Of a stretch of 64,000 nt of DNA, positions 1 through 11,324 are shown one piece after another. The position numbers and the translations under genes are program-made. The notes under the pieces were generated by a model. It searched no databases and was not told where the DNA came from. It worked only from the letters and a program-made list of their open reading frames with translations. The DNA comes from Alligator mississippiensis (Eukaryota > Chordata > Crocodylia > Alligatoridae): assembly GCF_030867095.1 (NCBI RefSeq), contig NC_081835.1:23010501-23074500 (forward strand). The letters are read 5' to 3'. Each line of letters starts with the position of its first letter. The first letter of the stretch is position 1.

Positions 1-2179
1 CATCACTGGTCAGTTCTTTGTAAGTTTTTACAAGCATTGAGCATGTCTGTTCCAATGTAATAACCATTTAAGCACCCAAATCATTATTGAGTAGGAGAAT
101 GGCAGAAATGTCACTAACAGAAGAGCTGTGACCATGTTATGAAAATTAAATTGAATGTAGACTAAAGAAAAATCTAGGACAACCTGATGGCAATGCCTTG
201 CAATCATATATACTGGAATATGTAGTAAGGAGCTCAGACTCCCTTGGCTTCATAAAACCCCTACAGGAGGTCATCACCACCATTATGCTTATGTTCTGGA
301 GAGACCTATATTTTTGCCTTACAGGCATGGACATAAATAGCTCAGTCTTGACAGCGGTGTGCAGCTTGGTATCTGTCTTATGCATAAGTCTTGCTGTAAT
401 TCACAACCTGCATGTTCCTCTGCCTGCCTCAGCTGAGGGCCTGGATCTGGTAAGTTTGGTCATCTAAAACACTGGGAGTTGCCACTTATTGTAAAGTAAA
501 GCACTGGGAGAGGAGCAGGATTCAAGAATTGTCCTCAGCATCTCCTTGTTACCTAGCTTGGGGTGGCTTCATGCTAAGTGGGCTCAATTAAGGCAGTTCC
601 CTGCTCAGCATGATAGGTTTCATAGTTCCCCCTTTGAGGGACCCCATATACTTTGGCACCTAGGTCCCTACCTCAGGGCTCTAGATGCCAAAACAGAGGC
701 CTGTTGTACAAAAATGAAGTGTCCCTTTGTGGATCTGGGCCGAAATATCTTATCCAACTCAATGCTATGAACTGGTGACAGAAACAGGAATCAAAGAGAA
801 ATCCTGATTCTTGCTCTGACCCTAGATCACCTTAATAGAATGAGAGATAATATTTACTAAGCATTAACTAAAATATTTCTGTCTGAGCCTTACAATATAA
901 CCTAAATAGTTGCTAATTCTTATCAAATACCTTTATATTTGTATATTTAACAATGGAACATTCATTAACTCTAAAGCACTTAGATAAAAGACACTTAAAA
1001 TGTTACCAAAACCTCAATGTCTATTTAATTACAGCAACTTGGAATAACACTACATTTTAAGAAACCTAGACATCAGAAATAAAACATGATTCCTGTAGAT
1101 TTTCTATAAGGAAGAAAAGCTTCACTCTCACTAATCTGGTGATGTCTAAATCTCATTTTTTTGTGGTTTGGGATGAGTTATTCTGGAATACCAGTTAATC
1201 TTGCATGTGCTGGAAAGAACTTCCTATTCTGATAAGGGAAAATCCATCTTGCAGTCCCTTTTATAACTTACACTGGAGGGGATTTTCTACCGTAGTGATA
1301 AAAATGCAGTTAGGAATAGCTTTCTCTTATAGACCTGTATTAGTCACTGCTAAGGAGTATGGTATTGTGAAGCTATGATGTCATTGCAAAAAACAATTGA
1401 TGTATGATCAGCATCCAGGTCAGAGCAGTCACACTGCAAAGATCTACCCAAGTTACTGTGTCCCCACTGGTGTTACACTCACCTCTGTGAGCTGCTGGGA
1501 CTTCTGGAGCCGTATCGCATGGTTCTTTTTGATGCAATAATCTGAGCTACTCAATGATTCTTTTCCCAGTGGATTGTTGGAGATTGCAGCAACATAGAGA
1601 GGATTTTGTGAAAGCTTTGGAAGACGCTCAACACTTTGGTGTGAGCCTGTGTCTTTCCTGGAAAATGGGCTTTATGACAGATTGAAAGTGGCACCCAAGA
1701 ACCTACATTCCCAGTCAGAGTGGCTAACCTACTTTTAAGGTACTATCAACTTGGGTAAGAGGGTTAGGAGGATGGGAGTTATGGACAACATTAAATAAGA
1801 GCCCATGTTAAAATTCACTACTGCAAATAGTGATATTTTCTTTGCTGCTTCTGTCTTGAATGCACAAAATATTTCTACTGAATAGAGTTGTATTCATCTA
1901 TACATGTTATATACTCCTCAGTTTTAAAATGGATCAGTCAAGTGATAGCACAGTCAAGTGAGTTATGTTGATTTAAATCAACTAAGGATCCAGCCTTATG
2001 TGTCTTAACAGAACTTTATTTTTGCCATAGAGAAAATATCCTCTTATAAATCCTTTCATGAGTGTGAAACAGTTTTATAATGGTATTAAAAATTACAAGC
2101 TACCCTTTTCATGACTTTTTGATAGCCTATATGCATGCAATTCCACAACAGATTTTGGTTTCATAGATTTTAAGGTTAG
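1..2179. other. No identifiable gene or repeat
   Basis: AT-rich, non-coding sequence. The open frames here are short, start arbitrarily and show no recognisable domain. A stretch around 545-770 has a higher GC content and reads like old repeat DNA, but I cannot assign it to a family. Confidence 0.5.
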
Positions 2180-4058
2180 TGTTGCAGGGCACCTCAGTGC
2201 TCTGCTCCTAGAGAGGAGAAACTGCCAGGGAGAGAGAGACAGAGCCCTGGCACGTTATAACAAGCCCAGCTGAGGGTTGCCAGGGTAACAAGCGCAGCTG
2301 CGGGTTGCTGGAGCAACTAAGGGGAGCCAGCTGCCTGTAGGGGGCAGGGCCTGGCCCTTATAAAGCCCAGGGCTGAGGCCAGGCTGGCAGTTCTCTGCCA
2401 GCAGCCGGAGAGGCAGGAGCTCCCTCGGCCAAGAGATGGGTAGAAGCCCGATGGCCAGTACAGCTCATGAGAGCTCCGAAGGTTGGAGTAATGGTGTTAA
2501 GTTATAGCCAGGCGGCTTACTTTGTAGTGGCTAGGTGCCATAGGTTTTAGTTGTAGCCAGGAGGCTTGCAGTATGTGTTGTGGTTGTTTATTACACCGGA
2601 GGTTTGGGTGAGGCTGTAGGGGTTGGAGGAGGCCTCATAGGGACCCCAGAGAGTGTGGGGTGCCCTAGTGCCAAGAGGGCGCAGTGTCCTCATACGGAAA
2701 CCCCAGTGGTATGGGGGCCCCAGTGCCTGAGTGAGGGCGCAGTACTTTAAGGGGGAACCCCAGTGGTATGGGGAACCCGGTGGCAGTGAAGGCACAGTGC
2801 CGGTGAAGGCGTAGCTAGCACGTCAGTGAAGGTGCAACTGACAGTGAGGAGCGCAACCAGTGGGTTGCAGGCAGGGAACAAAGACCCTGGGTTGTGTGCA
2901 GGGTACGTAGACCCTAGCCCCAGAGCGGGGCAGCATTGAGAAGCCCAAGGTGGGCACGGCAAGCCCCAAAGAGGGGGAGCACCATATTGGACTATTGAGA
3001 AGCCCAAGGTGGGCACGGCGAGCCCCAAGGAGGGGGAGCGCTACATTGGACTATTGAGAAGCCCTAGCATGGGCACGGCAAGCCCCAAAGAGGGGGAGCG
3101 CCATATTGGACTATTGAGAAGCCCAAGGTGGGCACGGCGAGCCCCAAGGAGGGGGAGCGCCACATTGGACTATTGAGAAGCCCAAGGTGGGCATGGCGAG
3201 CCCCAAGGAGGGGGAGCGCCACATTGGACTATTGAGAAGCCCTAGCGTGGGCACGGCGAGCCCCAAAGAGGGGGAGCACCACATTGGACTATTGAGAAGC
3301 CCTAGCGTGGGCACAGCGAGCCCCGAAGAGGGGGAGCGCCATATTAGGAAGCCCAGGACGGGCGCAGCAGACGCCAGCAAGGGCATCACTTGCGGGGTGC
3401 ATAGACCCCAGCCCCCAAGGAGGGGCGATTACTGAGGAGCCCGTGAGGGGCGTAGTAGACCCCGGTGAAGGCTAGCACTGCAGAAAAACCCAGGACAAGG
3501 GCAAGGTGCTGTGGTTGTCCCTGGCAAAAGGGGATAGCAGCGCAGCGAGCGAGCCCATACCAGAGAGGGTAATAGTGCAGTGTGCCCAAAAGACCGGTGG
3601 CTCGACAGGAAGTCCCAGAATGGACAAGAGTCCCAGTGAGGGACATTGTGTTAGAGAGAGCCCAGGAAGGGGCACTAGTGTAGACACATATGGGGAAGGC
3701 CCAAGAGCGGGCTAGATTATAGAAGAAGGGCCCGGAAAGCGGGTGTGCAGACACACCAACGTCTATTACATCAGCGAGGCTTGGGGCGTGGTATTAGGGG
3801 CGGTAGGAGCCATGCGTAGCCCATAAGGCTAGGGTGCCTGGGGAGCACCCATCATACCGGGAAACCACAGGAGTCCAGGAACACACGGGGACAGAGGTCC
3901 CGAGTAGCCATGCCCAGGGAGTCGTAGGCAGCCTCCCAACTGTATACAAACATCAAAGATGTGGTGGGTGAGAATAAGAGGGTGCCTTGGGCCGGCCTTG
4001 ACACGGAGCGAGGGACCTTGACGAGACCACGGCCCTCCTAGAGGACTCCGCTGTGACA
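2180..4058 (+). mobile_element. Solo LTR of an endogenous retrovirus or LTR retrotransposon, about 1.88 kb
   Basis: The element begins TGTTGCAGGG and ends CTGTGACA, the TG...CA ends expected of an LTR. It is flanked by near-identical 5-bp sequences (gttag at 2175-2179, gtcag at 4059-4063), consistent with a target-site duplication. A TATA box (TATAAA, 2359-2364) lies about 180 bp in, in a GC-rich promoter-like context. The middle and 3' half are GC-rich and contain a tandem minisatellite. No internal coding region or second LTR is present, so it looks like a solo LTR left by recombination. The 5-bp duplication fits Gypsy-like or some ERV families; the exact family is not recognised. It is a fossil without coding capacity. 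Confidence 0.65.
2940..3352 (+). repeat. 59-bp minisatellite, seven units, inside the LTR
   Basis: Seven tandem units start at 2940, 2999, 3058, 3117, 3176, 3235 and 3294, exactly 59 bp apart. Each begins gaagccc, contains gggcac.gc.agcccc and gagggggagcgcc, and ends attggactattga; the last unit is less regular. Two unit types alternate ('caaggtgggc' and 'tagc.tgggc'), so multi-unit duplication has occurred. The long open frames on both strands here arise because the unit lacks stops. They are not genes. Confidence 0.9.
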
Positions 4059-5092
4059 GTCAGACACAATCATTTAATAACCTACTCTGACTTCATGTAC
4101 GTCGAAGGCTATTAAAGTTCACTCAGATACCCCATACGTTAAGTCCAAAGACTTCAGATAGCCTAAAGCAAAGTATTTTAGTCTTCAGGATACTAAACTG
4201 TATGATAGAAGCAAGTAACAGGATTGACTAAGCTGCTATCAATGTCCAAGGGCTTGGCAGAAGTAGGGAATTGATTACGTAAGATATGCACTCAGATGAG
4301 TCGGGCACCTAACCTATGCTCAGTTATGAATCATGTGAGGAGAAATCATTTCTGACCTCTGAAGGTGACAGTCTGAAGTCCTGAAAAAGCATGACATACG
4401 ATTAGTCATTACTTTTGTGCAGACATGCAAATGTTATGAATGTATTGGTGACAATGGAGACAATCCTGTTCTCACTATGACCCAGGAAGTCCAAGGATAA
4501 ATAGGGGACTTCACGTATTCCAAGGCTGGAAGGGATCACAAACCATGCAGCCTGATACTTGTGTCCAAAGACCATAGCTTTTCTCCCAGAAGTTAGTTTA
4601 AAACATATCTTTTAGGAAAAAAAAAGTAATCTTGTTTTAAAGATTCAAAGTGACAGTAGTTCCATAACTTCCTCAAGGAAGCTTTTTCACTGTTTAATTA
4701 CCACACAGATAGCCAGCTATGTAGATCAATGGTGCAGTTCACGGGCCATATTTGGCCTCTGAAGTGACTGGGCATCAGCAGCAAGTAGCTCAGCCTAGTA
4801 CATCCCCTTCTCTGCCTCGCAATGTGCCAGTGATCCTCTTTCTAGTGCTCCCTGCTCTGCTTTCTTCCTCTCCCATCCCCTGTCTTTCCCTCCCCTCCGT
4901 TTGAAAACTACAGTCACCACCCTTCCTTCCCAGGCCCAATCTTCCCTACCTTGGTGGCCCCATCCAGCCTGCTGCTCCTAAATGGTTGCACTTCATTGAC
5001 ATAGATAGCTATGGATGAAAGCTAAAAAATAAAAATATGATTTCTCCCTCTACTAGGAAGCAAATAAAAATACCCTTAAATTTTTATCTTAT
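4059..5092. other. No identifiable gene
   Basis: Non-coding spacer between two solo LTRs. It holds a pyrimidine-rich patch at about 4850-4970. No repeat family recognised. Confidence 0.5.
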
Positions 5093-7269
5093 TGTAACAG
5101 AGATCAAGCTCTCTTACAGCCTGGTCTTTGTCTGGTTGGGCTTATGCGTCAACCTTTTGCAACGAGGGAAGTTCAGTGTGATTGGACCACTCAACCCAAA
5201 CTTCTGATTGGACTAGCTATGATCCATGGATCTGGCACAAGGTGACTGGAGAATTCATTCCAAACTCCTGATTGGATGAGCTGCTATCTGGGTGCATGGC
5301 CCCCTAAAGGGATAAAAGAAGGCATGTGCTGCAGTCAGGGGGTGGGAAGTAAATGGGTATTGAAGACTTGGGGTGAGATGACACAGTGGGGCAGTCAAAT
5401 GAGTCCCAGAAGAGCCTGAAGTCAGCAGGACAAGGCTGGAGCAAGAGCTGGGCTGCAGAGACTGAGGCACAGCTCCAAGGGCCAGCAGGTTTCAGGAGAA
5501 AGAGCAAGACGATGGCTGTCAAGTCTAGACAGCCCTGTCAGCATATCCTTGTTTGTTATAGGGGAGGGAATTGTAGCTCCAGAGGAGCCTTCTCTGGGTG
5601 TTTGCAGCCTGCCCATGAGGTGGGGAGAGTCACCCATCCCACGCAGGGGAGAGTGTTCCCATTGAATTCTGAGAGAGATTTCAGGCGGGGATCACAACAC
5701 TGCAGGTTTTCACCTAGACGTGGAATGGAACATAAACCCCTCCCAGGGGTGCAGGAGTCAGGTAGTAAGCTACTGGGTGCTTGCCTGAGCCCCTGCTGAG
5801 GGGGAGGAGCTGGGTTCAGGCCACAGGAGATTGACTGTACCCACCCCACAGGAGGGGTGATTGGTACAAGACTGATCCAAGGAGCGTCTGTGAATGCTAC
5901 ACTCTAGCGTATAAGACTCTAAAGGGGCTTACCCATATGGGTGAGTCAGAACTTTGCTGCCTCTCCTGTGGGGGTTAGAGAGTCTATGTAAAGACTGGGC
6001 TGTTAATTGCATCCAGGACGAATGCGATATTCATCACTGAGAGTTGTGCAATGTCGCTACAAGCACCATAGGGTAAAACTCATCTAGGAACTAACCTGAG
6101 ACTTCAGTGTAAGGGGTTCTCACAGACCTCCCCCTCCCCCCAGGGACTGCTCCCAAATTTCCAGAAGAAGAGGTGGTTTGGGGTTTTATACTGCTGTAGC
6201 ATATGTACAATAGTTATTAGTATATAATAGGGCGGTGTGAAGCTTCAGTCCCCGATTCAATTCAGTGGAGATTCGGTGGCTGAATCTTTGAATCTGAATC
6301 GAATCAGGAAACCCTTTAATCTCTCCAAATTGAATTGGAACCCTCCGAATCAATTTGGAAAGATTTGGCAATTTGGATATAGACGCAGCTTTAAATGTTT
6401 TTTTTAAATACCTCAAGGCACCAGGCGGCTCATGAATCCTGAGATGGTGGGGCAGATAGTGTCCCACAGGAGCACAGGGGGCTCCCCAGTGTGCTTGGCA
6501 GCAGACCTGGAAGTGGACCAGAAGCATTTCCAGGTCTGCTGGGGGAGTGCCCAAGGGCCCCTCCCCTGCACCCTCCCAGCTCAGCGACTGGTGCCTCCTG
6601 GGTCTGGGGGGCACCCGGGGTCCCCCTGTGGCTGATTGCTGAGCCAGATGGATATGGGGGGCCTCCCACGCACTTGGCAGCAGACCTGGAAGTGGACTAG
6701 ATGTACTTCTGGTCCACTTCCAGGTTCGCTACTGACCATGCAGGCTCCCCTCCCCCCCCCCCCCGACTCTTGTGGGATGCCCATCCACCCCAGCATCTCA
6801 GCGTTCACAAGCTGCACCGGTACCTCGAGGTATGTAGAGAAAACATTTAAAGCTGTGTCTATGGCCGAATCGCTGATTCTCTGAATCAACATCAAATCTT
6901 TAGATTCAGATTTGGCCGAATTGGATTAGGGACAGTGATCTGAATCAACTAATTGAATCACTGTCCCTGATTCAGGCTGAATCTGAATTGAATACAGCCT
7001 GTTTTGTGCACCCCTAGTATATAATAGTTATTAGTATCTTTTTTAGTGTATATATTGATGTTATGGTCTTTTCTACCTCCCCTTTTCTCCCTATGTAAAT
7101 AAATTGTATATTGTTAAATACTGAGTGTTGTCTAATCAAAGGTTTTGAGGCTCCAGGTATCCTTCTGTAGGGAGAATCTCCACACTCTAGGAAGGAGAGC
7201 TCCAAAGCAGAGACCCCAGGGGTTCATAATTGACTGCAGCTGGTGGGTAGCTCTGCCTCCTGGGTTACA
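5093..7269 (+). mobile_element. Solo ERV-type LTR, interrupted by a hAT-like element
   Basis: The ends are TGTAACAG and GGGTTACA, giving a perfect 6-bp inverted TGTAAC/GTTACA. Both sides carry the 4-bp duplication TTAT (5089-5092, 7270-7273), as produced by several retroviral integrase groups. Without the inserted element (6228-7016 plus its 8-bp duplication) the LTR is about 1.38 kb. Promoter-like parts are three ATTGG (inverted CCAAT) boxes at 5181, 5207 and 5271 and a TATA-like GATAAAAG at 5311-5318. A polyadenylation signal AATAAA lies at 7098-7103, close to the 3' end. There is no coding interior or partner LTR, so this is a solo LTR fossil. The insertion shows that it predates at least some activity of the hAT-like family. 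Confidence 0.75.
6228..7016 (+). mobile_element. Non-autonomous hAT-like element, copy A (type 1 core)
   Basis: A 789-bp element bounded by TAGGGCGGTG and GCACCCCTA, with a perfect 8-bp target duplication GTATATAA (6220-6227, 7017-7024). The outer 130-200 bp on each side are made of words such as GATTCGG, GAATCAAAT and GATTCAGGC in inverted arrangement, so the ends fold on each other. The core (about 6415-6840) is GC-rich and has repeated hairpins built from 'cctggaagtggacc'. No transposase frame is present. The 8-bp duplication and TAGGG-type ends indicate the hAT superfamily; the family name is not known to me. It sits inside the 5093-7269 LTR. Confidence 0.8.
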
Positions 7270-7277
7270 TTATGATT

Positions 7278-7322
7278 TTTAAGCCAATCTCATGACTCTG
7301 TGGGGCTGATTCATGAGTTCGT
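7278..7322 (+). repeat. Short shared repeat (AAGCCAATCTCATGA type)
   Basis: The text 'aagccaatctcatga' followed by 'ggggctgattcatga' recurs at about 55181-55222 with the same order and spacing. It is a dispersed repeat fragment of unknown class. Confidence 0.5.
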
Positions 7323-7874
7323 GTGAATGTTCATTCAAGACCATCCAAAGGCTCATTTCACATAAGGTTACCAGGGCCATAGGTTTCATTGAGATTGTAT
7401 TTATGAACTGCTTATTTGCTGCAATCTAAGTGTAACGAGGAGACATCTTTTCAGTGAACTTTCTTGTTTGAAATCCTATATCTTCTGCTTTTGTTTCATG
7501 TTTCCAGAACACATTTTCAGGGTTTAATGGTGTCATTCTCTATAAATTGGGTGCTGCTGCAGATTACATTTGGAAATAAAAAGTGAATTTTGCAAGCTTT
7601 CTAAGCTTTGCATTCTAATTGGATGCAATACAAAGTAGCTTCATCATGTGTGCAAAGTTGAATTAATAGTTCTACAATCTATTATTATTGTCCTTTCAGG
7701 AAAAAAGTGAAAAGTCTTGCACAAATGCAGATAAGAAAAGAATTATTTTATGCACAATACCTCTTCAATCTGACTTCTGTTATACAGTGATATTTGAACT
7801 CTTGGGCTTCTAAGAGAAAACACATGGTCAGCTGAAACATGAGAGGGTATTTAAAGCAATGTGTCTTTCAAGTC

Positions 7875-8049
7875 TGCAACTATCCCATATTGGCCTTGGA
7901 ATCTATCAGCTCGCATAAGCTAAGCAGGGTTAGGCCTATTCTGTACTTGGCTGAAAAAACCACCAAAGAAAGTTCAGATGCCACAGAAAGGTGTGCTGGT
8001 TACTGAGCCAATTGACTACTCTAGTTCCATGCTAAATGAATGCCCCAGC
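7875..8049 (+). repeat. 5S rRNA-derived SINE (degenerate)
   Basis: The string AAGCTAAGCAGGGT at 7917-7930 is identical to the 5S rRNA internal control region. It is followed at the correct spacing by GGCCT and then TACTTGG.TG (7944-7953), as in 5S rRNA (TACTTGGATG). The 5S-like part begins near 7875. Downstream sequence ('gtgctggttactgagcc...gccccagcac') resembles the tail of the 5S-derived SINEs found in amniotes, not the end of a 5S gene. It is therefore a SINE or 5S-derived repeat, not a functional rRNA gene. Its 3' end abuts the target duplication of the next hAT-like insertion. Confidence 0.75.
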
Positions 8050-8057
8050 ACAGTGAT

Positions 8058-8722
8058 TAGGCCTGTGCAAAGTGGCTAGTATTTGGTTCAGATTCGGCAG
8101 GGGGTAATGCCTGCTGCCTCCTGCTGCTCCACACCATGTGGGGGGCTCTGCACGTGCCCCCCAAACCCCCAAGGCTGCTGCAGGAGTGGTGAGTCCCGGG
8201 GCTTTTCTCGGGTTTTTCTTTTCTTAAAGGACTGGAGCTGGCCCAGGTGGGGCACCCATGCAGGGGCTGGAAGCGTGGGGGCATTGGGTGGCTCATGCAA
8301 AGCCACCCACATGGTGTGGGGGGCAGCAGAGATCACCTCCCCACCTGGAAGCACCTGGTGAGCCCTGGGGTTTTTTTTTACAGTACCGGGAGCTGAGGCA
8401 GGTGGGCAGGGGGAGTGGGCAGGGGTCGGCGGGGCTGGGGAGCAGGCAGTGGATGGGGGCTGGCAGTGGATGGGGGCAGGTCCCCTCCCCCAATCTCCTC
8501 TCCTACCAGTTCAGAGTCTGACTGCAGTTCCCTGCTGCAGCCACCAAGGACTGCCCAAATCATCAAAGCTCTCTGAATCTTTTCCAATGATTTGGAGAGC
8601 TTTTAATTGATTTGGACCTTTTAGTTGGTCCCCTGGTTTGATTTGGATTTGGAGATTCGGCCGCCGAATCAGGCCGAATCTCCTTTGAATTGAATCACCA
8701 CCCGAAGCTTCACACAGTCCTA
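8058..8722 (+). mobile_element. Non-autonomous hAT-like element, copy B (type 2 core)
   Basis: A 665-bp element starting TAGGCCTGTGCAAAG and ending CTTCACACAGTCCTA, with an 8-bp duplication matching at 7 of 8 positions (acagtgat 8050-8057, atagtgat 8723-8730). The right end has GATTTGGAGATTCGGCCGCC-type words. The core (about 8150-8520) is GC-rich and differs from copies A and C: it contains 'ctggagctggcccaggtggg' and tracts such as 'tttttttttacagtaccggg'. The same core type occurs in the copy at 58220-59303. No transposase is seen. Confidence 0.75.
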
Positions 8723-8730
8723 ATAGTGAT

Positions 8731-10386
8731 TAATTTATGGAAGTGGCTCATTTGGAGGAGCCAAAACTATTTTTACTAAGAGTAATGAACTGGCTAAATT
8801 TCAGCTTAAGATAGCATGAGAGAAACTGATTTCTGTGCAAGTCTCCCACCTTCTTTGAGTTACATTTGTAGAAATAGCTGCTTCAATGAATATGTAATTT
8901 TTCCCTCCATTTGAAATTCTCGATTTAGTATGGAGACATATGGAAACTTCCTCCTCTGACATCAGAGAAGACTTTGATGAGGCCAAGTGAAAAACTATTT
9001 TTCAGCTATGTCTTAGATCTGATGAGGAAAAAAAATGTTTTCTTAATTGCATAAGATGTTATGGCATTTAATCCATAGGAAATATAGTGCATGTGGTTTT
9101 TGAGGCTCTGCACAGGTCATTATATTGATGCAATCTTTCTCTTTTTTTGATACCTAAGATTTTTTAACTTCACAAAGAGTTTTTATAGCATCAGCATGCC
9201 AGCTTTACCAAGCCTGTTGAATGCATCCCAATGCAATAACATCATGAACAATGGTTAGCCAGCCATAAAAGCTTGATGGCCTATGTGGAATCCTGCGTGA
9301 TTGTTTGTCACCTATACCAAAAGAAGTTTCTGCTGATGGTATAAAGATGTTTATAAGATCTAATTTTGAATGTATTACAGTGAAGCATGAGAGAACTTTC
9401 TGTTTCCACTTCAGTTAGCAATTTACAATCAATTCCACATTTGGCATGCAACAATACACTAGACCATGTCACATAAAAAGACTAATGAATGAAGTACCAT
9501 GTAGATTTAGTTGAGACCGATTATTCCATATAGATATGTAGTGCAGCCTCAGGACACTGAAGGCAGTGAATAAATCCCTTTAAATTTATCTGGTTGGATT
9601 TGGATGTGTTTCTTTTATTGCAAAACTCAGATTTTCATGCCCTTATTAGAATTTTACATTAAAATGTGATGCTTGCCAACATCCCACCCACATGTCATAC
9701 TACTATTCATGGAAGTCATCAGTTAGTTGGAAATGTGTGCACCACATGCATGCTCTTGACTCCAAAAGTAGCACCCAAGGGTTTTTTTAAACTCAGCTCA
9801 AAATCTACAAATGCTATAGGGGAAAAAGAGAAAAGATAAAAAGGACTATTTTAAGATGCCATAAAATATTTTAAAAAACCAATTTTAATGCCTTTTTTCT
9901 TTTTAGGAGAAAGCTGAAGAGTATTTATCCTTCTTCTTGTATGAGAGAAAAGGTAGGAGACCATCCAAACATAAGCTTCAGTAACAAAGCATTTTTATTG
10001 TTTTGTGGGAGCAGGGGGAGTGTGTGATTATGTTTATGTTCCAAGCCAGAGATGTCTACAAATTTTGAGTCCTCTTGAATATTTTATCAATTGACATATT
10101 TCTGTTTGGCTGATAGTTAAATCACATGCTATGCTGTGACTGCTAGTCATATGTCACGGCAGTAACTATGATATTTGAAAGGACTTGATCTTAGTACTGC
10201 ATAAAATATTGCATATATTCACGTGGCAAGTGAGATTATCTAAATAGCTAACATAACACCTAACGAAGAGGAGACTTTCCTAATTGTATATCAGGTGTTC
10301 ACAAGTCAGTTGCATATTATCATGTGCTTTGATGCATGGGCAGGAAACCAGACAAGCAAAGTGTTGTTTTTTGGTTCCCCCCCCAT
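8731..10386. other. No identifiable gene
   Basis: AT-rich non-coding sequence with no supported exon, RNA or repeat family. Confidence 0.5.
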
Positions 10387-10450
10387 AAAACCTCTCTCTC
10401 TCTCTCTCTCGCACGCCTACACTCTCTCACACACACAGAGGGAGAGAGAG
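10387..10450 (+). repeat. (CT)n / (AC)n / (GA)n microsatellite
   Basis: An imperfect low-complexity run passes from (CT)n at 10390-10410 through CACACACA to GAGAGAGAG at about 10440. It creates spurious Leu/Ser-rich frames. Confidence 0.85.
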
Positions 10451-10534
10451 TATGTTTGGCATTCATTTCAAAATTACAAACCAAAGCAAGAGAAAGATGC
10501 CTCAAATCTGAGATGTGTTACACTTACTAGTAAC

Positions 10535-11316
10535 TAGGGGTGTGTGAAACAGGCCATATTTGATTCAGATTCAGCCTGAATCGGGGGCAGTGATTTGATT
10601 CGTTGATTCAGATCACTGTCCCTGATTTGATTTGGCCGAATCTGAATCTGAAGACTCAATGCTGATTTGGCCATAGACACAGCTTTAAATGTTTTTTTCT
10701 ATATACCTTGAGGTACTGGCATGGCTTGTGAATGCTGTGATGCTGGGGCAGATGGAGCATGCCACAGGAGTGCAGGGGGGCCCCCACGTGCTCAGCGGTG
10801 AACATGGAAGTGGACTGGAAGTACTTCCGGTCCACTCCTGGGTCTGCCACTGAGTGTGCTGGGCCCCCCCCCCCCCCACACCTCTGGCTTGGTGATCAAC
10901 CACGGGTGCCACCCCCGATCCAGGAGGCACCAGTCACCAAGCCAGGAGGGGCACAGCCCGTGCACTCCCCGGTGGACCCAGAAGTGGACCGGAAATGCTT
11001 CTGGTCCACTTCTGGGTCTGCTGCTGAGTCCACTGGGGAGCCCCCCATGCTCCTGTTGGATGCTGCATCTGCCCTAGCATCTCAGCATTCATGAGCTGCC
11101 TGGTACTTTGAGGTATGTAGAAAAAACATTTAAAGCTTTGTCTATGGCCGAATTGTGAAATCTTTCTGAATCTCTCCTAATTGCTTTGGAGGGTTCCGAT
11201 TCAATTCGGAGAGATTAAAGGGTCTCCTGATTTGATTCGGATTTCGAGATTCGGCCACTGAATTGGGCCAAATCTCCGCTGAATTGAATCAGCAACTGAA
11301 GCTTTGCACAGCTCTA
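10535..11316 (+). mobile_element. Non-autonomous hAT-like element, copy C (type 1 core)
   Basis: A 782-bp relative of copy A, starting TAGGGGTGTGTGAAAC and ending GAAGCTTTGCACAGCTCTA. It has the same GATTCGG/GATTCAG-rich ends and the same core order ('ctttaaatgttttttt', 'ggcttgtgaatgctg', repeated 'gaagtggacc' hairpins, then again 'aacatttaaagct'). I could not find a convincing 8-bp duplication (10527-10534 ctagtaac against 11317-11324 ataagaat), so the flanks may be rearranged or eroded. Confidence 0.7.
10978..11021. repeat. Perfect 16-bp hairpin in hAT-like core
   Basis: GACCCAGAAGTGGACC and its exact reverse complement GGTCCACTTCTGGGTC are separated by 12 bases. Related, less perfect hairpins lie at about 10804-10850 (this copy) and at 6507-6540 and 6681-6730 (copy A), so the core is built of repeated hairpin units. 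Confidence 0.85.
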
Positions 11317-11324
11317 ATAAGAAT

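Noticed and set aside
2940-3352. Possible CRISPR-like array
   Set aside because: The units are contiguous 59-bp tandem repeats without distinct spacers, in a vertebrate LTR.
3111-3435. Overlapping long open frames on both strands (Pro/Leu- and Gly/Glu-rich)
   Set aside because: They follow the 59-bp tandem unit, which lacks stop codons in several frames. They are repeat artefacts.
5386-5849. Open frames of 97-137 codons on both strands
   Set aside because: They lie inside a solo LTR, overlap each other and show no domain.
7875-8049. Functional 5S rRNA gene
   Set aside because: Only the internal promoter region is well kept. The 5' and 3' parts do not pair and the tail is SINE-like.
8083-8587. 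Several overlapping Pro/Gly/Cys-rich frames
   Set aside because: They lie within the GC-rich core of a hAT-like element. Similar frames occur in its relative at 58220-59303 without frame conservation.
10535-11316. 8-bp target duplication for copy C
   Set aside because: The flanking octamers ctagtaac and ataagaat do not match convincingly, so no duplication is claimed.
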